A DNA stretch of 64,000 nt, taken from contig CM065378.1 of the NCBI GenBank assembly GCA_033060915.1, forward strand, positions 57,462,001 to 57,526,000, written 5' to 3'. This document shows positions 24,471 to 35,455 of this stretch, one piece after another (position 1 is the first letter of the stretch; each line of letters begins with the position of its first letter). The position numbers and the translations under genes were made by a program. The DNA comes from Euryodendron excelsum (Eukaryota; Streptophyta; Magnoliopsida; Ericales; Pentaphylacaceae). The notes beneath the pieces were generated by a model. That model was not told the DNA's origin, searched no databases, and saw nothing but the letters and a program-made list of their open reading frames with translations.

Positions 24471-24911
24471 GAAATGTATATGAAAGCCAGTAATTAAGAG
24501 AACTATCAATCAGACATCGAGATGTCTGAGAAAGAAAATGTTTAAATGTGGATATGTTTGTAGTTGTAATTTGTAAATGTCAGTTGTTTTGTAACCATGT
24601 AAGGAATTGCCTATGTTTCCAAGTGCATTCGTGTACTTCGTATTGTAGTTTGATACAATGAATGATAATCCTATGACTAGCAACTTCTCATTAATAAATT
24701 CATCGTTACAAATGGAAATAGCAGACACGTGTGACTACTATGGTCGTAGTAGATAGACAAATTACTTACTAACTAAACATACAAAATGAGAACAAGGGCA
24801 TGGTCAATAACGTTGTAATGGCCAACTAAACTCTCAATCCTTATCTGATATCTCGTAGTCTGATTAGTACTTTTCATTGTTTAGAGCCTTGGTGCGCTCT
24901 TCGATTGTGAG

Positions 24912-25271
24912 TTATCTCATGCTTGCCTCTGCCATCTCAATGGCAAGTTTGATCATGAAGTATCGACATCGCCGCATAAGCATTCTGTTGCTCTCCATTT
25001 TTATCCTTGCTACTGCTTCTTCATACTCCTCTATGTTCTGCCTCCGTATTGTTTGATACCTGCGTCGAGGGATATTGTCCCCCAAGTTCTACAAATCTGT
25101 GACTAGTTGCCTTTATTCCTCAACCCTAACCACTCACTCTTGCTGTAGACCAACATAATAGTTTTTAGGGCTCAAGTACTTTTTGCTTCAGTATTGGTCG
25201 CCGAATGGAGGCAACAACCACACGCGAAGGTGTTGGTGACTTGTCAAACTGTAGGGTCCTATGTTTGCCAT
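24912..25271 (-). pseudogene. Decayed minus-strand ORF of the MULE (120 codons), unknown family
   Basis: A single minus-strand frame starts with ATG at 25271 (MANIGPYSLTSHQ) and ends in TAA at 24912, exactly 120 codons, broken by four in-frame stops. Between them it reads like protein: LRVWLLPPFGDQY early, then SPKNYYVGLQQE, then a charged helix-like C-terminal part (IEEYEEAVARIKMESNR, then LMRRCRYFMIKLAIEMAEA). This points to a coiled-coil or helical small protein. It is transcribed toward the transposase, in a convergent layout. I do not recognise the family; maize MuDR also has a second convergent gene, but I see no evidence of homology to it. Confidence 0.5.
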
Positions 25272-25439
25272 TGTCTCATCAAGTTTAAATTTTTATGAAC
25301 GAATAGTCCTCCCACTGACTCTTATTTATAAATGGACTACGCCTAAATACTCATACATTTACAAATGTTTTGTATTATTACTTTTCTTTATTATGAACAG
25401 TTATATTATTGTATACATATACTAATACATGTCACAATG

Positions 25440-27990
25440 CACGGCCTATGCATATAGCTTTTCCAGGGCCTGCCGATGGCTCGGTACTGAGGTTACAGGC
25501 CAATCATCGATCCACCTACATATGAGAGCATGGGGTATGCATAATTTAACTTTTTCTATTTGCATGTATTTATTTTTTTCTTCATGTATGTAATTTTTGA
25601 TATATACTACGTTTTTCACACAGGGTACAGAGGCTCTCCAGTACAGACGTGGCGGTGCACATCTGTATGATGTAGAGTTACACTCCCGTGTACTGCATTA
25701 CGTATTACAGGCACGATTTTATATTGTGTATTGACTTGGTCTTATTTTTTTGAACCACCACCTGATCACTACCTTGGTTAAGCGTGGGTGGGAGAAAATA
25801 CACATATTCCATCTACCTATCGAGGAGGCCGCCATTACATTACAGAACTTTGTTGTACTGTTAGGATTGCTTATCGACGAGGACCCCATCATACGACAAG
25901 TGGTGCCTACTACAGTTTTAGAGTGCCAGCAACTTTGTGTACAGTTATTAGGGGTTGCCCCAACCGCAGAGCATTTGGATAAGGGCCGCTTTAGGCTTTT
26001 ATGGCTCCGTAAGACATTTCAGGCGCTTCCAGAGGATGCTAATGAGGTTACAGTCTAGCGACATGCACGTGCCTACGTTATGCGCTTGCTTGGAGGGATA
26101 CTGCTTACAGATTACTCTCAGACCTACGTCCGAGTGTCATATCTTACTTTTTTAGACCACTTTGCCCAGGCAGGGAGGTATAGTTGGGGCAGTGTAGTCC
26201 TAGCCATGCTTTACAGGGCCATGTGCCAGTCGGCGAAGTCCGACGTAAGGTAAATTGCGGGAGCATTAGTGTTGTTACAAGTATTTACTTTGGTATAATT
26301 GACAGTGCTTTATAATAATGCATATTTTTTGCAAGTTATATTTTTTACTATGAGTTATTTATTGTGCCAAGTGTCACCTATTTTGTACAAATATGGGCAT
26401 GTGAGTGCTTTTCACGTATGGCTTTGCGTCGCATGGATAACACTACTGATCGCCAGCAGCCATTACTTTTAGGAATGGTGCAGTTCCCTGCTGGACCATA
26501 GGGAGCTAGGTATGAACAACTAACTTATGATTCTTACCAACAAATATATACGCGTTACTAATAATTTTCATATTATGTTTAACATTTATGTCAGATGGAG
26601 ATATAAATATAGCACAAACAATACTTCCACCCATGTGGTCCGTGTTTACTGAGACCAGCTAAACTGATTGAGGCCTGACAAAGTATGTATACAATATCTT
26701 CTATTAGTATTTTATATTATTTAATTGTACTATCATTGCTTACAAAATTGGTAATGTCAATCTAAACGCATACAATTCATTTGGAGGCCGTACGATGCTA
26801 TCATTCTTACACTTCCTGCTTATTGCTGAGCAGGGAGTGATGTACGGTTAACTCAGTCCCCTTTACTGTGCTTCGAGATCGTTGAGTTGCATCTACCTAA
26901 TTGTGTCTACCGATAGTTTGTGTTCAGATAGGATGTACTTGAGGAGTGTTTGATCTCGATCAGATTACATGTTATTCGATATGTGAAGGAGAGGCCAAAC
27001 TGATTGGACTGATAGACACGGAGAGTACATAGAGCTATGAGAGCATAGGCGTAAGCATCTGATAGTTGGGGTTCCTAAGGTTGTAGTCATGCAATATAAC
27101 GATCCATATATGGTGTGGTACTGCAGTATTATAAGGCCACTCGTGGGCAATCCAGCTCACCGCCTTGCTACTAGATACCTGAAAGTGGGCTCTACTATAG
27201 AGATTGCAGTTTATTTTATTTCACAGTGAATTCTTAGCATCAAATAGTCATAAATACATCCCTTCATTTTGCAGACTCATCATATCACATCCATACATCA
27301 GCTCATAAATCGTGCCATTTATGCGTATGGCCCAACAGAGGCATTACAGGATACGTATAGGGCATGAGACCTATGTATCACAACACTTCATATATTACAA
27401 GAGCAGGAGCGGATTGCATAGTTAGTAGGTCCAGTCGCTCCCCCTCCTATGCGGCCACACCATCTATGATCATCGTCACATCAGATGCCATAGTCATTTG
27501 GTGCTACTGGGCCATACTCATCGTATATGACTTCGAAGATGCCAATGTACACATATCACAGTGAGTCATGAGATGTACCATTTTCATCACATGCGACTAG
27601 TTGCGAGATGAGACCATGTCGCGCCAGGCCCCGCCACATTACCTCCCCTGTTACGTATGACCAAGGATTTGGGTACTCAGCACTAGGCGATGATGAGAAC
27701 TTTGACGCATATGTTGACCTATTATTAGCATTAGGCCAGCATATAGAGACGCCTATCATACATATAAAGGGTCGCGTTTCACCTCCCATGTTGTCTTAGT
27801 ATGCACCTCCATATCCACCATCACACATAGATGGGCCATCTCATGAGGCTTCGTAGATCACGTACGCAGAGCCAAAGCCAGAGCTAGAGCTACAGCCACA
27901 AAGACTACGTCAGATCACACGTGTCTATGAGAGCTGTAGGCCGAGGAGAGATAGGAGACCAACCCGATGTGGTACGGGAGGTTATGTATT
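25440..27990 (+). pseudogene. Plant mobile domain (PMD, MAIN-like) gene, decayed
   Basis: Pieces in order match the plant aminotransferase-like/PMD family (PF10536; MAIN/MAIL1 and 'PP7 long form homolog' proteins). First PADGSVLRLQANHRSTYIWEHG (about 25470-25536). After an acceptor (CACACAG, 25624) comes GGAHLYDVELHSRVLHYVLQ. Then HHLITTLVKR with IFHLPIEEAAITLQNFVVL and LGVAPTAEHL (25750-26058), RHARAYVMRLLGGILLTD with AGRYSWGSVVLAMLYRAMC (26060-26230), and YDAIILTLPAYC with PLLCFEIVELHLPNCVYRQF (26790-26925). The C-terminal tail is RPRRDRRPTRCGTGGYV (27935-27985). Stops and frameshifts break it repeatedly. PMD proteins of the host act in the nucleus in silencing and splicing; MULE-borne copies are of unclear use to the element. 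Confidence 0.75.
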
Positions 27991-28352
27991 GTGGTTGGGA
28001 TATTTTTGTTTTTTTGTACACTGTAGGGTTTGTTGTGAAAACTTGTTTTGAAGTAATTTCATATTACGATTTTTTGTAAAAAAAAAATATAGTTGCAACA
28101 TAAATAAAGTATGGTTCATCTGGTATGTCAGTCTTTGTTCTTAGTTTTCATGTCAATGGTAAAGCCTGGCTTGTCATTAAGTCTTCACGTGAACTCATAT
28201 CAATGGTAAAGTCTGGTTTATCCTTGAGTTTTCATGTCAAACCTGCACAAAAGGCTTGTCCTACAACCTAATAAATTCACGTGAACTCTTTACTTATGCA
28301 TTGTACCGTATTGGTTATATATACGTCGTGTAATTATGTGAAGAATTGTTAA

Positions 28353-29006
28353 ATCATACTTCCAAATGTGCCGAATCAAAAAGGATTATTTAGGGCATTA
28401 TCTAGTCGTTCCGTTCCAAGCGGTGATATGGATGAAAACCAATCCTTAGCCATCCATATGGTGAGTACATACACGGATCCAGTCAGTAACAAATAGTATG
28501 AGCGAAAGCATCGCTTTCTTAACAAACCTATCCTAATGCATGATACGATGGGTTCGGTCAATCACATCTTCATCGGCGATGCATCCTTATGTCCACCCCA
28601 TAGGGTGACCGATGACCAATATATAAGTTTGTCGTGAGAGGACTTGTTTAATAAACGGTGTGAACAAGAGATGTATTGTCGATGGCATGGCCTGCGTATC
28701 CCAAAGGCCCATTCAGTTAAGTTGTTCAGCAGGTCATTTAATAGCTAGGTCATGAAAGCGCTCCAACGCGAGATCGATCAAATGCAACGAAGGTTGGATA
28801 GATATCATTTTACATATCATGCAAAGAAAGAATGTGTTGATCCAACACAATGATTAATACAAATTGTTGAAGATCCGTTGCTAGTTTCTAACCCAGAACT
28901 TTCAGACTTCTCAGAAGAAGAAGGTCATAATGACTTTGTTAACTATCTACCTAGTAGCCTTAGCATTGCTGGCAAACCACTATGTTGTTATGAACATGGT
29001 CCCTAA
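28353..29006 (+). pseudogene. Decayed 217-codon ORF at the right side of the MULE, unknown family
   Basis: One plus-strand frame can be read for 217 codons up to TAA at 29004, with only four internal stops (28494, 28635, 28746, 28851) and no frameshift, in AT-rich DNA where about ten would be expected by chance. Recognisable protein-like runs include SSRSVPSGDMDENQSLAIHM, HRFLNKPILMHDTMGS, LFNKRCEQEMYCRWHGLRIP, LQREIDQMQRRLDRYHFTYH and an acidic SNPELSDFSEEEGHNDF near the end. No family was recognised. Its position between the PMD gene and the right terminal repeat suggests a further MULE gene, or the last exon(s) of the PMD gene. Confidence 0.45.
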
Positions 29007-29126
29007 AGCTTGTTCTGGTTTTTAGTTTAGTATGATATAAAATAAGTTATTATGTTTTCATGTAATATATGTGTGAGCTTGGTTTGGGTCATATTTGTTA
29101 TTTTTTTATTTCATGTTATTCAACTT

Positions 29127-29537
29127 AGTCGTTGGGCAACCGAAATGGGAGAAGAGTCCAGAGAGTGTGAAACTTGATGGGAGACATTGGTGTGACACGA
29201 GTGACGTGTGGAAATTGACAACACGTCAATTGGTTTCCAGATTTGGAAGTTATGCAACGTTTTAGAATTTCGAAACTTAGGTTTTCAAATGTAGGCCAAC
29301 TCGGCTGTTGGGGTACCAAATGGGGAGGAAGGGTTTGGGGAGTGTGAAACTTGACGGGAGGCACCGGTGTGACACAAGTAACGTGTAGGAGTTAACGACA
29401 TGTTAATTGGTTTCCTGGTTTGGAAGTTATGCAAAGTTTTAGAATTTCGAAACTTAGGTTCTCAGAGGTAGGCCAACTCGGCCGTTGGGGTATCAAAATG
29501 GGGAAAAATGGTCTAGGGAGTGTGAAACTTGATGGTG
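29127..29537 (+). repeat. Tandem repeat of about 176 bp, left part
   Basis: Units start near 29131, 29307 and 29484 at the shared GTTGGG motif. Each holds GTGTGAAACTTGA, GGTGTGACAC, ACACGTCAATTGG-like and GGAAGTTATGCAA blocks. There are about 2.3 copies before the array is cut by an LTR element at 29538. A further unit lies beyond that insertion at 38262-38412. Confidence 0.75.
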
Positions 29538-30266
29538 TTGGGTCAAAAATAGTCCCAAGAGGGGGGTGAATTGGGATCTTTAACACTTGTAGGATTTTTT
29601 GGTAAATCAAAATAAATTCTTGTTTAAATAATGACAAACAATAGGTGATACAAATATGAATCAAGATTGCTAACAAGTAAAGATAATATGCACAATCATT
29701 CAGGGGCCAACACTCATACACACGCAATTGATAGTAAGTAGAGAACAAGAGATTTACAGAGGTTCGACTCAATCCTTGCCTACATCCTCTCTTCCTCGAT
29801 CCCTTCGAGGGTGTTCCACTATGTAATCCTCTCTTTACGTAGCTACTAATTTCTTCAAGTGCCCAGCTCATTATTACATTCAAGGATTTACACTAAATCC
29901 TTACAGCCGAGAAGCTTCAAACCAAGCTCTCAATTTTACAAAAGTGTTATCAAACTTTATTCAAGCTCTCAAGGGTTACAATAACCTTTTCGAAAGTAAA
30001 GAGGTTACAATATAATTAGTGTCACTCTTAGAAGTGAAGATAATACAAGTTACAACTCAATGATTCCTCTCAGGTGATAACAGTTGTAGAGTAATCAGGA
30101 AGATTTAGGGCTTTTGGATTTTTGCACTTTAAGATCCTTGTCTCTTACCCATAAATAAGTTTGAACTCATATATTTAAAGTCTCTCACAAGAAATAGCCG
30201 TTAGAGCCGTTGGACGTGTATTAAATGCGCAAATAACTAAGATAATGTTGATAAATCTGACCGTTG
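29538..30266 (-). mobile_element. Truncated Copia-type LTR (older member)
   Basis: Starts TGTTGGGTCAAAAATAG and soon reads CCAAGAGGGGGGTGAATTGGG. Later it has AGATTTACAGAGGTTCG and TGCCTACATCCTCTCTTC, all with close equivalents in the next LTR at 30267 (GATTTATAGAGGTTCGG, CTACGTCCTCTC). It stops where that LTR begins, and no right-hand part was found. I consider it a related but distinct copy. The SIRE/Maximus-type assignment is from recalled LTR features. Confidence 0.6.
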
Positions 30267-31008
30267 TGTTGGCCCAAGTAGGCAACCCAAGAGGGGGGTG
30301 AATTGGGCTTTATAGAATTTTTAACAAGAGTTTCAACTAAAAAATCGTTTATGGATTTTAGTAACAAATAATCAAAGTATATGTATCAAGCAAATGAAAT
30401 GTACATTAAAACAAGTATTTGCAAGCATGCATAATGAGCAAGTAAGCAAAACAGAGGCAGAAGAAATATGCACCAGATTTATAGAGGTTCGGCCAACCTT
30501 GCCTACGTCCTCTCTTCTTCGATCCTTTCGAAGGAATTCCACTATGCAATACTCCTTACACAGCCGCTGGTAATGCCACGAGTGCCCAGCTCACTCTTTA
30601 CAAAAGCTTCTTCCCAAGCTTTCAAAACCCAAGAGATTTTGTCCAAGCTTCTCTTAAACTTACAAGTGTTTTTCCCAAGAACACTTAAACTTACAAGGTT
30701 ACAAACCCACCCAAACGAGAATGAATGAAGATTATACAAAGAGTGACTCTCCTAGTGAGTATACAAATGAATACAACTCAATGGATAACTTAAAACACTC
30801 AGCAAAAATATATGGCAGTTAGGTACAGGTGATTTTCAGCTTCAAGCACTTGATATGAATGGTATGATTGTTCTTCTCTCCTTGTTTGAAGCTGTATGTA
30901 TCTCATATATATAGGTATGGATCGATTCTAGCCGTTGGAGAAGTATGGGAAAAGATTTGGTTGTGTTTGTGCCCATACCGTCTGTCAGAAAACTAGCCGT
31001 TACAGTCT

Positions 31009-31255
31009 AGGAGTCGACTCTTTTCACAATGAGTCGACTCTTTTTGCATTTCAGCAGATTTTTCAAGTTTCTGTCCAAATGAGTCGACTCTTTTGTCCCA
31101 GGAGTCGACTCTTTTCAGCAGTCTGCAAAATTATTTGTTCTCTGTTGCAATGAGTCGACTCTTTTTGGCCAGGAGTTGACTCTTTTAAGCTTCCAGCAGA
31201 ATTCCAAGGCTCTGTTCGAATGAGTCGGCTCTTTTAACTTGAGGAGTCGACCCTT
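31009..31255. repeat. Array of GAGTCGACTC palindromes
   Basis: Eight copies (five or six perfect) of the palindrome GAGTCGACTC, each followed by TTTT. They occur in pairs of AGGAGTCGACTC and ATGAGTCGACTC types about 20 bp apart, pair to pair about 70 bp. Decayed copies read GAGTTGACTC, GAGTCGGCTC and GAGTCGACCC. The symmetry suggests binding of a dimeric protein or a fold-back RNA in the LTR. Confidence 0.75.
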
Positions 31256-33229
31256 TTTCCAAAAACCCATATTTTTGCAACTTTTCTTCATTCTTTTTCA
31301 AAGCTTCCAATCTCTTCAAGGATCATCTAAATAGGTTTTTTAAAGCTTGCAAACACTTCTTCAAGATTAGATGACTCCAAGAACATCTTCAATCCATTCA
31401 AGGTGAGTTTTCTTCATTTTCATCACTTGTAGAGCTCTTCCATTATCATAGCTTCATCCATTGATTCAAGTCTTCTTCAATATCTTCAAGAGAGCTTCCA
31501 TGACTTAGAATCTTCATTTTTTCAATCAACATGGCTTCTCCATCGACTTCAACAACTCAAGAAAGCTTTCCAAATCTTGTGATTCCTTCCATGTCTTCAA
31601 GACATCTTTACATCTATCAAGAAAGCTTTTATGTTTTTGAGTTGGTCTCTTCTTTTTTCATTCTTGCAAGATATCTTCAAGTACTCAAAGTCTTCAATCT
31701 TTTAAATCAAGACTTTGATCATTTTCATTCTTCTTCTTTGATATCCATCATCTTCATTCCCTTATAAAATCACCATTGTAGAATATGCTATTATTTCATG
31801 CTTATCAATCTTTAATCTAGGATTTTCATCAACTTGAGAATCCTTTTTCTTCTTATAATATCACCTTTGTAGAATACATCACTTCATCATGCTTTTCATC
31901 ATAAATCCTCTATTATGATAAGCTTCAAGTCAAAATCTAATTAATAATTCATCTGCACACTAAGTAGAATTATTAGATCATTTAACCATGTTTTGTTATC
32001 ATCAAAATCAAGGCATTGACTCAACACGTTGGAGCGTATTTTCGAATTCCCGTTTCCTACCGAGATTGTCAGCAATCTTCTTCTGGTGCTGTCAATCTGA
32101 CTCCCAGTTTCTTTCGATGTGAGATTGTCAGCAATCGTTTTTCTAGTGTCACCAATCTAGGCTTGCCACTGCATTTGACGTTGCTTTTCAACAATGTTGT
32201 CAATGACTTTCACTTCATGCTTTCAACCTTTATCTTTGCTTCTTTTGTAGTTTGTTCTTCCACATGGTTGTCAGCCCAGATTTTTCGCACTTAAGGATTA
32301 CAAACACAAGCGGGAAAAATACTTTACTCTCTCGTTAGAATTCACCCTCCTAGAAGAACGAGTGCGAGTCGGTTTGAATTGAAAATTAGTTTGAATAAAG
32401 GGCTTTTGAAAAAGATTTGGAGTCGCCACCTAACTTGATTAAGGTGAGTTAGGTCACTTAAAAACAAAGCACAATCCAAGGATCACACTTAGGGTTTTTG
32501 AAAAATGATTTTGAAAATAAGTCCTCAAGAGAGGGTTTTTAAGAAAACAGGTTGTTTGGCAACCTTTGGAAAATATTTAAGTCCTTTTTTGAAAATAACT
32601 CTATTTTGGTCTTTTGAAAACAGTGATCCTAGGTTCGGAGGTTGGTTACGTGTAAGGAAGACGCACTAAGCCATCATCCTACCCCGCCCTTACGGTATCT
32701 ATATGTCTATTTACCCTAGATTCACCTATGAGAGTCTTCAACTAATAAATGCTCAATCCTATCCACTTTAGAAAAAGAATGTTTAAAAGGAAAAGACATG
32801 ATGCATGATATGTAAGTGTAAGAAAAGAGAGTTAGAAAATAGATTTGGAAAAGAAGAATTGAAGAGAAATTGATTTGATTTTAGAAAAAAGATTTGAAAA
32901 GATAGATTTGAAATTGGAAAGCTTAGAAATTAGAAATAGAGATTTGAAAATAGAAATTTAAAATTGGAAGTTGGAAAAAAGTTGTGACTGCACCCATGAG
33001 GGTTGCCTACATATTTTTTTGGAGAAATCAGGTCAGTCGTAGTTCGGACAAGAGTCCGATAGAAAATAGAAGGTTTTGATTGGAAAAAGAAATTGAATTG
33101 AAATTTGGATGGAAGATTGAGATATTGAACTTTGATTGAAAGATTTGAAAAGATTGGTTTTAGGAAACTTAGACTTAGGAAAGAGAGGATTTAGAAAGGA
33201 GTTGAGATTAAGAAAGATTGGACTCGAAT

Positions 33230-33640
33230 GTTGGACTTGGAAGAATGGAGAAAGATTGGATTGAATTTAGGAAATGTTCGAATTAGGAAAGTCTCGATTT
33301 AGGAAAGTTTCAAAATAGAAAAATGTCATTTTAGAAAAGTTTTCAAATTAGTAAAGTTTTATTTTAGGAAAGTTTTAAATTAGGAACGTTTAAAATAGGA
33401 AAGTTCCAACTTGGAAATGTTTTGAAATAGAAAAGTTTTGATTTAAGAAATATTTGAAAGTTAGAAAGTTTAGAACTTAGAAAGTTTCAATTTAAGAAAG
33501 TTTTGAATTTGGAAATATTTGAAATTTAGAAAGTTTGAAATTTAGAAAGTTTGAAAGTTTAGAAAAATTTGAAAAGTTAGATTTGGAAAGTTAAAATTTG
33601 GAAAGGGTGGAATTAGGAAATTATTTGAATTAGGAAAGAT
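33230..33640 (+). repeat. Purine-rich degenerate repeat in the LTR
   Basis: Repeated variants of TTAGGAAAGTTT, TTTGAAATTAG and TTAGAAAGTTT with a spacing of about 17-20 bp. Almost no C occurs on the plus strand. There is no coding potential. Confidence 0.6.
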
Positions 33641-35210
33641 TTAGACTAGGAAGGATGGAGGTTCCTATTTCCTAAACAAGAGATTAGATTTTGTTTCCAA
33701 AAACGGAGGATTGTATCTAGTTTCCTAAAGGAAAGATTGGATTTAGTTTCCTAAAGAGAAGATTTGATTTAGTTTCCTAAAGAGAAGATTTGATTTAGTT
33801 TCCTAAAGAAAAGATTTGATTTGACATAAATTTGGAAGGAGAAGTTTTAGAGACCCTAGATTTGGAAAACTATAGTTTTGACGTAGAAAAGAGGTTTTGA
33901 AAATATATATATAGTTTTGATGTAGAAAATAAGAGATTTTAGAAACCTAGGTTTTGAGGCCAAAACAGGGAATTGGAAGCTATGTTTTTGAGGAGGAAAA
34001 TTTTCCTAATCGTGGGTCTAGGGCTTGAATTGGACTCTAAGAAAAAAAATTTTTGGAAAGGGAGATTTTTTTATGGAAATCCTAGAAAGGAGTTTTTAGA
34101 AAGTGAATTTTGAAAAGAGAGTTTTTGGAAAGAAATTTTGGGAAAGAGATTTTTGAAAAGAGTTGTTCGGAAAGAGTAGTTAGGAAAGAGACTTAAGGAG
34201 CGTTTTTAAAAAATGAACTTTGAGAAGAGTGTTTTGGAAAGGAGTTCAGAGGGAGTTTTTAGAAAACAATTTTGGAAAGGAGATTGGGGAGAGTTTTTAG
34301 AAAGTATATAAAATATCTCACTTTTCTAAAACGATTCTAACCATAAGAAGGTTAGAATTACTTTAGGATAGTGGTTTTGAAAACAACAAAGAGTTGAAAA
34401 TATGGACCATATAGGTCACTTTAACTGTAACACTTTCCTAAGTAACCCTAGCCATGGAAAGGCTAGAATAACCTTGGGGATGTGATTTTGAAAACAAGTT
34501 TTGAAAAAGAAGATTTTGATACAAGCTTGAAAACAAATTTAATGCAAGTTTTGAAAACGAGTTTGAAAACAAGTTTAGAAGAATGTAAGATCATGATATG
34601 CACAATGCAAGTTGGGGTCATGAACATACAAGGTTAAGGCTTCACCACATAACCAAGGGGGCCGAACCCACGTGGTCTCCGATTAGACTAAAAGAAAGCT
34701 CCTGACACAGTAGCCCTCCAAAAGCCTAATCCTACACATGGACCGGGAAGTCCCTTGTTTCAAGCATGCAAAGAAAGGAGGGAAAGAAGATGGAGGATTA
34801 AAATAAAAGAAACCCAAGTGGGTTAGGAGAGAGAAAAGAGGGGGAAGATGTGTAAACTTAAAGAGAAAACCTACCTTGTGTCTTGTTTATATTGCTTTGC
34901 TTTGCGTGCTTTGTTTTTCTTGCTTTGCTTCGATCTTCACTTCAGTTTTCGAGAGTTTATCTTTGATCTTCAAAGCTTCGTAGTTGCAGCAATCTAAGTC
35001 TTCAATGGAGGGTTTGAAGGCTAGTGTATGAGTATATGAGAGTGTGTATGAGTGTGTATGAGTATATATGAGGCTAAGGTTTGTGTATGGAGGCTAGGGT
35101 TTGGAAAACCTAAAGAAGCTAAGGTTTAGGGAGGCTACGAGCTCTGTATATTGAATAATAGGGTTTTCAAACTGAGTTTGCGGACCTCTTTCATGCTAGA
35201 GGAGACTCTG

Positions 35211-35219
35211 TATTTATAG
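35211..35219 (+). promoter_or_regulatory. TATA box of the second solo LTR
   Basis: TATTTATAG, 2.94 kb into the LTR, at a position equivalent to the box in the first copy. Confidence 0.45.
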
Positions 35220-35250
35220 AGAGAAGAATGACCTAGCACTTGTTGTAGTG

Positions 35251-35455
35251 GGGCCAGGCTAAAAATCCTTCTAGCGCCACCAGGAGTAGCGCCAGGCTAA
35301 AAATCCTTCTAGCGTCACTAGGAGTAGCGCCAGGCTAAAAATCCTTCTAGCGCCACTAGGAGTAGCGCCAGACTAAAAATCCTTCTAGCGTCACTAGGAG
35401 TAGCGCCAGGCTAAAAATCCTTCTAGCGCCACTAGGAGTAGCGCCAGGCCAAATA
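35251..35455 (+). repeat. 38-bp tandem repeat in the LTR
   Basis: About 5.4 copies of a 38-bp unit built from AGCGCCAGGCTAAAAATCC and TTCTAGCGCCACTAGGAGT. Copies start near 35252, 35289, 35327, 35365, 35403 and 35441 and differ by single bases. The high identity suggests recent expansion just downstream of the TATA box. Confidence 0.85.

Noticed and set aside
24510..24728. 72-residue minus frame
   Set aside because: No family, AT-rich, overlaps the 3' region of the short plus-strand ORF.
25788..26155. Alternative frames over the PMD gene
   Set aside because: Shadows of the PMD reading frame, although small parts may carry the true frame after shifts.
28376..28561. 61-residue minus frame
   Set aside because: Lies opposite the plus-strand 217-codon frame, which reads more like protein.
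29392..29883. 163-residue minus ORF
   Set aside because: Runs across the junction of the 176-bp repeat and the Copia-type LTR, so it cannot be one gene.
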